From an uncultured Lewinella sp. (GTDB taxonomy: Bacteria; Bacteroidota; Bacteroidia; Chitinophagales; Saprospiraceae), in contig CAJXOS010000017.1 of NCBI GenBank assembly GCA_913057725.1, positions 1 to 64,000 of the forward strand: DNA of 64,000 nucleotides, written 5' to 3'. Every line of letters begins with the position of its first letter. Position 1 is the first letter of the stretch. The position numbers and the translations under genes are program-made. Of this stretch, positions 42,786 to 52,500 are shown one piece after another. The notes beneath the pieces were generated by a model. The model was not told the DNA's origin. It saw only the letters and a list, made by a program, of their open reading frames with translations, and did no database searches.

Positions 42786-43928
42786 ATGAAAAGTAGTTGG
42801 CAGCTAGGCCGCATCGCAGGTATACCCTTGCAATTTCACTGGAGCTTTGTTCTAGTGGGGCTATGGCTGCTGTATGATAGCTGGGATCCGGGAAACGGTA
42901 TTCGCTGGGACAACTTCCAGTGGCTGTTGATTTGGGTGGGTACGGTTTTTCTTGCGGTTCTTCTGCACGAACTGGGCCATGCTCTGGTAGCTCGACGCTG
43001 GAATATCGATACCCAGAAGATTGTCCTCTATCCCATCGGCGGGGGAGCCTTTCTGGAACGCATGCCGGAGGATCCCTGGCAAGAAGTAAGTATTGCATTG
43101 GCTGGGCCCGCGGTGAATTTCTTACTGGCGGCTATGCTTTTCCCCGTCATCTGGTGGAGCGGAAACGAAAACCTGAGCTTACTTTTTCAATTTTTCCTTA
43201 ATCCGCAAGGAAACATCATTGTCTTTGACGCAGCCACCTGGGAATACCTGATCGTAGTCTTTTTTCTATTGAACCTTCTATTGGGAGTATTCAATCTTAT
43301 TCCGGCCTTTCCGTTAGATGGGGGGCGGGTATTACGAGCGGTATTGAGTAAATACTTCTCAAGAACAAAGGCCACTATTATTGCTGGGCGGGTTGGTATG
43401 CTTGGTGCGGCTCTGCTTATGGCCGCGGCAGTGCACTTTGGAGATATTGTCTTCGGGGTAGGAGCCATCTTTGTCTTTATCCTGGCTTGGGTGGAAATTC
43501 AGGTGCAACGACGCCGGGAACGCTTATCTAATGCGCTAGTCAAGGACTACGTCTCGCCTGATTTTCGCCGATTGTATCTTTCTCCGTACTGTTCTTTGCA
43601 GACCATTCGGGAAGAAATTGCTCATTGGCCTGATCAGCCAATTCTATTGCTTGATGGATGGCAACACCCGCATGGGGTAACGGATAAGGCAGCCCTTTTG
43701 AGTAAGGAGCTAGATGAATATACCACTGATGCAATAACAGCAGTCGTAGGACGAGCAGCATGGGAGGCCCTGCATCCAGAAGAAAACCTCTTGCGTGCCG
43801 CCGAAAAATTGGATAAATACCAGCTTTACGCCTTTCCCGTTATGGATCACTACGGCCGAATACTTGGTCTGCTGGACCGAAAAACGATCGAGGCTGTGAT
43901 TGAGGGGCGTAAGCCACCTTCTAAATAG
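42786..43928 (+). CDS. Site-2 protease family (M50) membrane metalloprotease
   Basis: A 380-residue intramembrane protease. The zinc motif HELGH is at residues 61-65 and the third ligand Asp178 lies in NLIPAFPLDGGRVLRA. Six or so membrane segments span about 18-230. The C-terminal 130 residues (about 250-375) resemble a degenerate CBS pair, with FPVMDHYGRILGLLDRKTI as the best-preserved half. This is the S2P subfamily with CBS domains (SpoIVFB-like). It could cut membrane-bound regulators; no anti-sigma factor is adjacent. A lipoprotein gene starts 6 bases after the stop, so the two are likely co-transcribed. Confidence 0.92.
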   Translation: MKSSWQLGRIAGIPLQFHWSFVLVGLWLLYDSWDPGNGIRWDNFQWLLIWVGTVFLAVLLHELGHALVARRWNIDTQKIVLYPIGGGAFLERMPEDPWQEVSIALAGPAVNFLLAAMLFPVIWWSGNENLSLLFQFFLNPQGNIIVFDAATWEYLIVVFFLLNLLLGVFNLIPAFPLDGGRVLRAVLSKYFSRTKATIIAGRVGMLGAALLMAAAVHFGDIVFGVGAIFVFILAWVEIQVQRRRERLSNALVKDYVSPDFRRLYLSPYCSLQTIREEIAHWPDQPILLLDGWQHPHGVTDKAALLSKELDEYTTDAITAVVGRAAWEALHPEENLLRAAEKLDKYQLYAFPVMDHYGRILGLLDRKTIEAVIEGRKPPSK

Positions 43929-43934
43929 AAAAAC

Positions 43935-44483
43935 ATGAAACACCTCTTCCTCCTGTTGACCTTTGCGCTTCTTTTTGCCACCTGCCAGGATGATGAAATG
44001 GTAGTGGATCCCTATACCCAGGAATTAGCGCTAGAAATTGTTACGGGCTTACAAACCCGTGACTTTAATGCGGCACCTGTAGGTTCTCTAGGGAACCCTA
44101 ACACCTTTTCCGGCGAGGTAGATATATATCCCGTACCAGCAATTAACACAGCCAATATTCAGTATTTCGGAGGTGCCAACCTCCAAGTAAGACAATATTG
44201 GATTTTTGCTGCTAGTGCTACCACGGATTATGCAGACATCAACTTCCAACAAGAGTTAAGCAACGATACCTATTCGGCCGATGAGGTGAGTGATTTGAAT
44301 ATCGTCCAAACCAATACGGTGAATCAGTCGGCCTTCGCCATTGATGTCTCGGATTTCAGTCCAGGATACTACCGGATCTTTTATCTGATGAGTGATGAGA
44401 CTTTACTTTGGGATAATCTCTATGTTGATCCCAATGCTGGAGATTTCTTTACACTACTCAGCACAGTTAGTGCAGACTGGTAG
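43935..44483 (+). CDS. Hypothetical lipoprotein
   Basis: I do not recognise the family. The 182-residue protein has a short lipoprotein signal, LTFALLFATC, so the mature chain begins CQDDEM and is lipid-anchored. The remainder is predicted beta-rich with FSGEVDIYPVPAINTANIQYF near residues 55-75 and a final strand GYYRIFYLMSDETLLWDNLY, recalling the beta-sandwich of T9SS-type sorting domains but with an extra tail. It lies 6 bases after the M50 protease gene and may be its partner. It converges with the DUF5686 gene, 10 bases apart. Confidence 0.7.
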   Translation: MKHLFLLLTFALLFATCQDDEMVVDPYTQELALEIVTGLQTRDFNAAPVGSLGNPNTFSGEVDIYPVPAINTANIQYFGGANLQVRQYWIFAASATTDYADINFQQELSNDTYSADEVSDLNIVQTNTVNQSAFAIDVSDFSPGYYRIFYLMSDETLLWDNLYVDPNAGDFFTLLSTVSADW

Positions 44484-44493
44484 AACCCAATAG

Positions 44494-46968
44494 TTACACC
44501 GATAGGTTTAAGGTTAATTGAAAGCGGGCATTTTCCTTTAATGTTGGTAAATGATAAGCTCCCCAGCGGTACCAAACGGTAGCGCCCAGACCAATGTACA
44601 GTGCTTTGAAATATGGAATTCTGAGCACATTGTCTAGCCCAACACCACTTTCCAGATAAGTGTGCCTCATATCAGAGAATTCAATTCCCTGATGTAGGGA
44701 TGGGGTTCGCAATTCTCCCCAGCCGACTTGTTGAACCAGCCTTAGCTCAGGGCGAAAATATCGGCTTCGCGGTCGCCCCAGAAGAGGGCCGAAGCGGTGT
44801 GTGAGGAAGAGGAAGGCAAAATAGTCCTGTCCAAACTCAGTAACACCCGCTGTATTGAATACTGCGCCACCACTAATACCATTGCCGCCATTTCCAGGCG
44901 CCTGGAACAAGAAGGGGTAAGGAACGGAAGCACTAAGCCAACCGGCTTGCATGCTAAGTTCTGTAGTTCCTAGATATTTCCAGCGTTGCTCATGGGTAAG
45001 GCGTGCGCTCAGGCGATGAACGAGACCACGCTCACCTTGCCAATGCAACTGTTCTGCATTGATGTCGAGAATAGGAAAGGTAGGGAAAAGGATCGCTTCT
45101 ACCTGCTCCATCTTAATGAGCTGCTCCTTGGGAGCCCAACGCACCCTAAAGCCACTTTGGTAAAGCTCATACGTTTGGCCATCACCAGGAGCTGTTTCTC
45201 CATAATTGTAAGCATACGTCAACTGTCGCTCTAATCTGCTACCAAAAGCATTGAGTTGCCATGCTGGGTGAGGACGATAGATAACTTCGGCACGCCATTG
45301 TTTTTGCCGATCCAATCGGTTGAGCACTAAGTTGCGTGCGCTGAAATTCGACCAGGGATTATTAATCGATGAGAGGTAATCTATGTCTCCCGGTGCAGCT
45401 AGGTCATCGAAGTAACTAAAGCGTAGTCGCAGATCCCGTTGACGGTACAAAAGTGCTTCGGCGGATCCACCATATTTCCAGCTTTTGTCTTGTAGCCCGT
45501 AAGCAGTATATCCATATAGGGAAAAGTGTTGGGATAAGCTTGGACTCGTCTTTAACCCTATTCCAAAACGATTGCCCTCATAAGCATTTACGCGCCAAAG
45601 ATCGGGTACTACTAAGTCGATTGTTCTTCCAGTCCATAATCCACTACTCAGAAACTTGATGATCCCATTGTAGCTCTTCAAAAAACGATAAGCAGGACGC
45701 AGAATTTCCAGTGAGTCCCAATAGGCATAGGTGTTCGCTTCGCGTTGTTCTAGTGGTAGTAATCTCAAGCTATCGACCACTGGCTGGTTGGTGCCATTAT
45801 TTTCTTTTCGGTAGTGATTAAAGAGTTTAGCCGATGGTGCCTCAAGGCTCACATTGCTAAGGATGCTGCGATTGCGAAAACCGTAGCCGACGAATACCTG
45901 TGGGGTTCCCATTTGCAAAAACAAATCAGCATTGAGTTGCTGAGGAAACCAGCGTCCATTAACTCGAGCACTTTGTTGTTGAATTACAAATTGAAGAGTC
46001 TGGGTCGTATCAGCGGGCTCAGCAATGACATTTTCAATAGCATAGCCATCCGTATTGATGTATAACAATCCTTTGAGCGCAACAAAGGATTTCTTTGGCA
46101 ACGGCCCAAACTGAATGATATAGGTCGTATCAGTGGCATGAATAATGGTGTCAGCCATTTCGAAAGCATAGTGGCCAAAGGTGCCTTTGCTAATTGGGTT
46201 GACGTAGTTCTGGTCGGTGATCTCCATCCGGATGACCTCCTGATAAAAGCCAAAGGGTTGAAAGTTGATGGGGTTGATGCCGCCCGTAAAATCGTTGGGC
46301 ATGGATGACTGGGTAGCCAAGACCGTTTCTTTGTATTGGTTGGGGTCTCTGTAGGCGTGTTGGCTTCGGGTTTCGGTTACCCATAAGTGCATTTCATTGA
46401 GGAAAAGTTCTTGGCGTCGCATTGCTTTGGCGTACGCCACTTTTCGTAGAGAGTCCCGACGAATTCGAGCAGGTGTAGGCTTTTTCTCTTTGGCGGGTTT
46501 TTCTGGAATGGAAGAATCTAAGCTGTCTACGCTAAATACGGTTTTGTGATAAGCATCGTAAGTGTAGCCATCAAGCTGTGCTGGGTCGTGAAGTGATTTG
46601 TTCGCAATCGCTTGTCGAATAATTCTCCAGGCTGGATTTTCCTTCGGACGTACTACCACCTCCTCAAGTAGGTGTCCTGCGGATTCGAGTACGATAGTCA
46701 GAATGTCTACCTGCCCTAAGATGATGCTTGTTGACTCATACCCAACGTAGCTGATCTGTAATTTTTCTCCAGGTTGAGCCGTCAATGAAAACTTACCATC
46801 TAGATCCGTAAATACGCCTCGGCGCGTACCTTCAACCTGAATACTTGCGAAAACTAATGGCTGACCTTCGGTGTCCCTTACCACGCCACTGTATACCGGT
46901 TCTTGAGCATGTACCCAAAGAACTTGAAGTAAAAGCAATGATACGGCACACCATTTCATGTGCCTCAT
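44494..46968 (-). CDS. DUF5686 outer-membrane protein with CarboxypepD_reg-like domain
   Basis: An approximately 824-residue envelope protein. After a signal peptide (CAVSLLLLQVLWVHAQ), residues about 25-110 form the carboxypeptidase-regulatory-like beta-sandwich (SGVVRDTEGQPLVFASIQVEGT and GKFSLTAQPGEKLQISYVGYES). The remainder matches the DUF5686 family of outer-membrane barrels, common in Bacteroidota and of unknown role, with the aromatic strands of a beta-barrel up to the C-terminal LTLNLSV. The frame is open from 47025; I prefer 46968 (MRHMKWCAV) or 46959, since the signal peptide begins there. It is divergent from the T9SS type B gene. Confidence 0.88.
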   Translation of the reverse strand: MRHMKWCAVSLLLLQVLWVHAQEPVYSGVVRDTEGQPLVFASIQVEGTRRGVFTDLDGKFSLTAQPGEKLQISYVGYESTSIILGQVDILTIVLESAGHLLEEVVVRPKENPAWRIIRQAIANKSLHDPAQLDGYTYDAYHKTVFSVDSLDSSIPEKPAKEKKPTPARIRRDSLRKVAYAKAMRRQELFLNEMHLWVTETRSQHAYRDPNQYKETVLATQSSMPNDFTGGINPINFQPFGFYQEVIRMEITDQNYVNPISKGTFGHYAFEMADTIIHATDTTYIIQFGPLPKKSFVALKGLLYINTDGYAIENVIAEPADTTQTLQFVIQQQSARVNGRWFPQQLNADLFLQMGTPQVFVGYGFRNRSILSNVSLEAPSAKLFNHYRKENNGTNQPVVDSLRLLPLEQREANTYAYWDSLEILRPAYRFLKSYNGIIKFLSSGLWTGRTIDLVVPDLWRVNAYEGNRFGIGLKTSPSLSQHFSLYGYTAYGLQDKSWKYGGSAEALLYRQRDLRLRFSYFDDLAAPGDIDYLSSINNPWSNFSARNLVLNRLDRQKQWRAEVIYRPHPAWQLNAFGSRLERQLTYAYNYGETAPGDGQTYELYQSGFRVRWAPKEQLIKMEQVEAILFPTFPILDINAEQLHWQGERGLVHRLSARLTHEQRWKYLGTTELSMQAGWLSASVPYPFLFQAPGNGGNGISGGAVFNTAGVTEFGQDYFAFLFLTHRFGPLLGRPRSRYFRPELRLVQQVGWGELRTPSLHQGIEFSDMRHTYLESGVGLDNVLRIPYFKALYIGLGATVWYRWGAYHLPTLKENARFQLTLNLSV

Positions 46969-47175
46969 TGAAAGTACTCCAGGTACTTGGGAAAAAAAGA
47001 GCGTTTTTTGGAGTCCAATTGACATCTGCTGAGTGTTATACCAATATTTGGTCGCTTACTGGCCGACAAATATTACACTTCCAAAGCCCAGAACGCCTCT
47101 TTTGTTGCCTAGCATCATGATCTTAACCTGTGGTGTTATCTTGAAAATAACTGAATGTCGTTCGCAACTTTGCTT

Positions 47176-49515
47176 ATGAGACGAATACTTCTACTGCTAC
47201 TTTTTTGCGCTCCGCTCCTGGTATTTGCCCAACCCATTCCTTGCACGGAAGACCCTCCTGAAATGACCTCGTTTTGTGAGGATGCTTGTATTATCTGTGA
47301 TATTGACGGCTTTACCGGGCGGCACGAAAGTAATATGTCTGGGATGGCGCCTTTTGGTTTTTGCACTGTAGTGGTACACAATGCGCAGTGGATTGCCTTT
47401 ATCGCAGGGAGTGTAGATTTATCTATTGAAATTCGCGTCTCTAACTGTCAGCAAGGGTTTGGCTTGGAGGTGGGGCTCTACGAAGGAATTGACTGCCAGA
47501 ATTTTCGCATGGTGTCAGAGTGCTGGGGAGGTACCAATATTCCCGTTGGAGAAGGCACAGCACGCGTGTTTTCCAATACCGAACCACTCGTGATCGGCCA
47601 ATATTATTACCTGGTGATGGATGGAGCGTTTGGGGATAATTGTGACTGGACCTTCAATGTGCTTGAAGGAAGTACACAAGTTGCACCTTTGATGGAAGCC
47701 CCCTTGATTGAGGGGCCGACCAATACTTGTCCGGAAGTGATTAGTACCTACACTACGCCTGGAGTAGAAGGAGGAACAGAATTCAGTTGGACTTTAAACG
47801 GCGTAGAGGTGAGCACGGTAGATAGTGTGGAGATCGATTGGCAGGAGGCCGGTTTGTATCAACTGTGCCTAAATATCTCTAATGCCTGTGATGAGGCTCC
47901 GATAAGCTGTAGAAGCATTGTAGTAGAGTCTATTCCCGATGTGGTGCTCAATGAAGTAATCTGCGAAGGAGAATGCTTCGCCCTGACGGAGGATATTGAT
48001 ATCTGTGAAGCTGGTTTCTATGAATACAATTTCCCCACTGCGCTGGGCTGCGATAGTATGGTTTTTGTAGATGTCACAGTATTTGAAGCCGGGGAGACGG
48101 ATCTGTCAGCTGTTATCTGCGACGGAGATAGCCTCTTTATTGGTAATACACCCTATTTCACTACGGATATCCATACCACCATTTTGGAAAACTACCTGGG
48201 ATGTGATAGTACGGTAGTACTCGACCTCACAACGGTGATTTGTGAAATAGAGGGCTTGGTGAATGAAGTGCCTATAGTGTGTAATGGAGAGTCGACCGGA
48301 CAGGTGATATTCTCGGTCACTAACGGTACACCTCCGTTTAGCTATAGCTGGCAACAACTAGGTGGCTCGGCCAATGGTAGTGGTAATATCACGATGCTCA
48401 ATACCAATACAAGTATTGGCAACTTAGGCGTCGGGACCTATTTGGTGACGATCAATGACAATTTTGGTAATGATCTCATTCTGATCCAAGAAGTGACCGA
48501 ACCACCGGTATTGACAGCTACTATTGATGGTTCTGACTACAACGGATTTGGCGTGAGTTGCCCTGATGGTACAGATGGCTCTCTTACCGCTCTGCCGGCA
48601 GGCGGTGTGCCGCCTTATAGCTATCTCTGGAGCAGTGGAGAAAACGTGGGTAGCCTTGAATTTCTTCCTGCTGGTACTTATTCCGTTCAGATTACAGATG
48701 CTGCTGGATGTCTGGAAAGTTTTGAGACTTCGTTGATGGCTCCTCCTTCATTGGAGGCCGATGTACTATTTAGTGACCCGGATTGCAGTGGCGGAGATTC
48801 TGGCTTTGTAGGGGTGCTTAATGTAACTGGTGGGACTGGACCCTATTTATTCAGTTTGAATGGTGGGGCTTTCCAAGCTGAGGCCAATTTTACCGGTTTA
48901 GGAACTGGTGCCTACACGCTGACGATTGAAGATGCCAATGGCTGCCGCATCGATACTACTTCTCAACTAGACGGTCGTATCATTCCCTTTGTGAACGCGG
49001 GTGCGGATACCATTATAGATCTTGGAGATCAAATTCAACTCCGGCCAGTAAGTGATGTGCCATTGGACAACATCCTTTGGCAACCAGATGAAGGCTTGTC
49101 ATGCACCGATTGTGCTTTCCCTTTTGCGATGCCATTAACTACAACTGTCTATACAATCGCTGTTACTTCTGAAGATGGCTGTACGACCTTGGATTCGCTA
49201 CAAATTAATGTGAGTGATGTTAGAGACGTCTTTGTGCCTAATGCCTTTAGCCCGAATAATGATGGGGTCAATGATCGCCTGTTAATTTTCGGTGGGCCGG
49301 AAGTATTAGCCATTCGCAACTTCCGTGTATTTAACCGTTGGGGAGATTTGGTTTACGAGCAAACAGAGCTATTGCCGAATAGTGCGGAAGGAACCTGGAA
49401 TGGAAGATTTAACGGCAAACTATTAGGAGGTGATGTCTACGTCTGGTCGGCAGATATAGAATTTATTGATGGGGTGGTCCTGCCCTATGCAGGGGATGTT
49501 TTGCTACTACCGTAA
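47176..49515 (+). CDS. T9SS type B SprB-repeat surface protein
   Basis: A 779-residue secreted protein with signal peptide RRILLLLLFCAPLLVFAQ. An N-terminal Cys-rich beta-sandwich (about 20-170) precedes an Ig-like PKD-related segment (about 175-260), Cys-linked spacers, then about three SprB repeats (roughly 365-620; GTPPFSYSWQ, GVPPYSYLWS, GTGPYLFSLNGG). The end is a CHU_C gliding-motility domain (about 685-779) with VPNAFSPNNDGVND and FNRWGDLVYE. It should be carried to the cell surface by T9SS. The frame begins 21 bases earlier at another ATG (47155), which would add seven residues to the signal. A perfect hairpin terminator follows. Confidence 0.9.
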   Translation: MRRILLLLLFCAPLLVFAQPIPCTEDPPEMTSFCEDACIICDIDGFTGRHESNMSGMAPFGFCTVVVHNAQWIAFIAGSVDLSIEIRVSNCQQGFGLEVGLYEGIDCQNFRMVSECWGGTNIPVGEGTARVFSNTEPLVIGQYYYLVMDGAFGDNCDWTFNVLEGSTQVAPLMEAPLIEGPTNTCPEVISTYTTPGVEGGTEFSWTLNGVEVSTVDSVEIDWQEAGLYQLCLNISNACDEAPISCRSIVVESIPDVVLNEVICEGECFALTEDIDICEAGFYEYNFPTALGCDSMVFVDVTVFEAGETDLSAVICDGDSLFIGNTPYFTTDIHTTILENYLGCDSTVVLDLTTVICEIEGLVNEVPIVCNGESTGQVIFSVTNGTPPFSYSWQQLGGSANGSGNITMLNTNTSIGNLGVGTYLVTINDNFGNDLILIQEVTEPPVLTATIDGSDYNGFGVSCPDGTDGSLTALPAGGVPPYSYLWSSGENVGSLEFLPAGTYSVQITDAAGCLESFETSLMAPPSLEADVLFSDPDCSGGDSGFVGVLNVTGGTGPYLFSLNGGAFQAEANFTGLGTGAYTLTIEDANGCRIDTTSQLDGRIIPFVNAGADTIIDLGDQIQLRPVSDVPLDNILWQPDEGLSCTDCAFPFAMPLTTTVYTIAVTSEDGCTTLDSLQINVSDVRDVFVPNAFSPNNDGVNDRLLIFGGPEVLAIRNFRVFNRWGDLVYEQTELLPNSAEGTWNGRFNGKLLGGDVYVWSADIEFIDGVVLPYAGDVLLLP

Positions 49516-49536
49516 AGCTTTAGCATTACGGAAATG

Positions 49537-49574
49537 AAAAAGGCGCAGCTGCAATTTTGCAGCTGCGCCTTTTT
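49537..49574. terminator. Perfect bidirectional terminator
   Basis: An 18-pair perfect stem (49537-49554 with 49557-49574), core AGGCGCAGCTGCAA, with A and T runs at its ends so that it terminates in both directions. It lies between the convergent type B protein and protease genes. Confidence 0.9.
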
Positions 49575-49575
49575 G

Positions 49576-52500
49576 TTATTTGATAATCGCCACCTTGGCT
49601 CGGCCAAATCGCTCCCCATCATGAAGTACAATTTGGTAAAGACCAGCTGGTAAAGCGGAAAGGTCGAAGTATTGTTCGAAAACCGTCCCTGCCCGAAGAT
49701 GAACATCTTGCTGGATCAAGCGCCCTCGTGGATCAAAGACCTGAATATTTAAGTCATTTATTTCCTCTTGCTCCAGACGCAGGTAGAACTGCCCATTGTT
49801 AGGATTAGGATAGAGGAGCAATGATAGCTCTGCTACTTCAGGATTGAATATGCCTACCAGAATGCTAATCTCAGTGGTAGTCTGACAACCGTTTGCATCT
49901 TCTACCCAAAGTGTGTAATCACCTGGAGGCAGATCGCTGAAAACATTAGAAGTGACAAAGTTCATGCCGTCAATACTATACAAGTATGGACCTGAACCTC
50001 CACTAGCTATCAATACAATATCATCTCCGTCTACCTCACCTTCTAGAACTACGGGTTCGGGCTCTGTAATGGTAAGAGAAGGACTGGTAAAGGTGTCGCC
50101 CATGGCATCTCTAACCACTACTTCGTAAGTACCCGCCGAAAGGCCAGGGAATACAGAAGAAGTTTGCCAGTTTGCTCCACCATCAATGCTGTATTCATAC
50201 GGAGGTGTACCTCCGCTAGCATTAACAGAAATTTCAATATCGCTATCACCGGCACAGCCGATTGTTCCTAGAATATCAAAGGTGGCTGCGAGGCTGCTAC
50301 CGATGATCACCTGCATGACTATGGCACATCCATTTTCGTCACGGACGGTAACTTGGTACACACCATCCGGAAGATCAGTGAATACAGGTTCTGCTTGGAA
50401 GTTTAGGCCATCTACACTGTAAGATAAAGTGCCCGTTCCTCCTTCTGCTGCAATCGTGATTGTAGAACCGTCTACCATCACATCCATGGTCAACATAACT
50501 GGATTCGTGAGGGTCACGGAGCCAGTTTGTTGCGTGAAGCCTTCCGCGTCTAGCACCGTAATGCTATATGTTCCTGGAGCAAGGCCGCCAAAAGTGTTGT
50601 CGCTTTGGTAGTTAACGCCGTCCAGGCTGTATTGGAGTGGTGGAGTCCCACCGGCAACAATAGCTGCCACAACCCCATCAGGCACGTTGAAGCAGCTGAT
50701 GTCACTTACGAGATCAATACTCACTTCCAGAGTGTTAATAGAAATGGTCTCCGTGAAGCTCAGTGTACAACCATTAGCATCAATAACCTGAATGGTGTAT
50801 TCGCCATTTGGAAGATTCATAAAGTTTGGATCATCCTGAGGCGTCATTCCATTGATCTGGTACAACAGTGGTGCAGTACCCCCGCTAGCGGTCACAGTGA
50901 TGTTGTTTTCATCTACCATGACGGAGCCGATTAATTCAGCAGGGGTATTGATGGTAACACTATTGGTAGTGCGAGTAAATCCTTCACTATCTAATACCGT
51001 GATTGTATAGGTGCCAGGACCAAGGTCCGGGAAGCTATTCTCAGCTTGGTAGTTCTGCCCATCGATGCTGTACTGGAGCGGTGGTGTTCCGCCACTTACC
51101 GTAACGCTAATTACTGCGTCGTTGGCATCAAAGCAGCTGATTCCATTTGCTAAAGCGGCGCTTACTTCTAGGGTGTTTATCGCGATAGTTGCCGATAGTT
51201 CCATCTCACAACCATTGGCATCGATGATGGTAATGGTATACTCGCCATTCGGCAAATCCAAGAAGTTTGGATCGCTTTGTGGGGTGCCATCATTCAATTG
51301 GTAGCTCAAGGGCGCAGTGCCACCTGAGGCAGAAACGGTAATGTCGTTCTCCGCAATGTTTAATACTCCGGCCAAGGCCGTTGGATTAGTGAGTACAATA
51401 GCATTTGTGGTACTAGTAAATCCTTCATTGTCGAGCACTGTCACAGTATAGCTTCCTGCGGCTAGGCCAGGGAAGGTGTTCTCTGCCTGATAGTTCTGTC
51501 CATCAATACTGTATTGATAGGGCGACATTCCACCGCTAACAGAAACCATAATCATTCCGTCATTCGCATCATGGCAGCTAATGTCGTTCACTAGTGAAGC
51601 GGAAACCATTAAGGTGTTAACGGATACGGTTGCACTTAGCTCCAGTATACAGTCATTGGCATCGATAACTGTGATAGTGTAAGTTCCGTTTGATAGACCG
51701 CTAAAGCTAGGCTCACTCTGTGGTGTGCCATCATTGAGCTGATACGTGAGACTTCCAGTACCACCAGACGCATTGACCGTGATGGTTTGCTCGTCTACAG
51801 AAGTACTCCCCATCAATGCTGCAGGATTGCTCACCGCAATGACGTTCGTTGTGCTGGTGAATCCTTCACTATCCAATACGGTAACCGTGTAGTTGCCCGC
51901 AGCTAGACCAGCAAATGTATTTTCGACTTGATAGTCACCACCGTTTAAGCTGTACTGGAATGGCATGCTTCCTCCGCTCACGCTTACGCTGATGATCGCA
52001 TCATTTGCATCGTGGCAGCTAATGTCATTTGTCAGGCTTGCGCTAACCATTAGTGTGTTTACAGAAACCGTTGCCTCAACGGTCATAGTACAACCGTTCG
52101 CGTCAATTACTTGCAGCGTGTACGTTCCGTTTGCCAAATCATCAAATACTGGTGAGTCTTGAGGTGCCTCATCCTCGATTTGATAAGTGAACGGTGGTGT
52201 GCCTCCTCCGGCATTTAAAGAGATGGAATTTTCATCCACAGTAGCCTCTAGTGTCAATGCTGGTGGCGCAATTAACGTCAGGATATTACTACTCTGCGTA
52301 AACCCTTCCTGGTCTTGAACTTCAACGGTGTAGTCACCTGGCATTAGGTTAAGGAAGGAAGAATCCGCCTGCCAGTTGCCTTGATTGATTCGATATTGGT
52401 AAGGGGCTACGCCTCCATTAGCCATGGTGATAATGATACCGTTGTTAGTGTCATGGCAGCTGATCTGTTGCGTGATGCTTGCACTAATGATCAACGTATT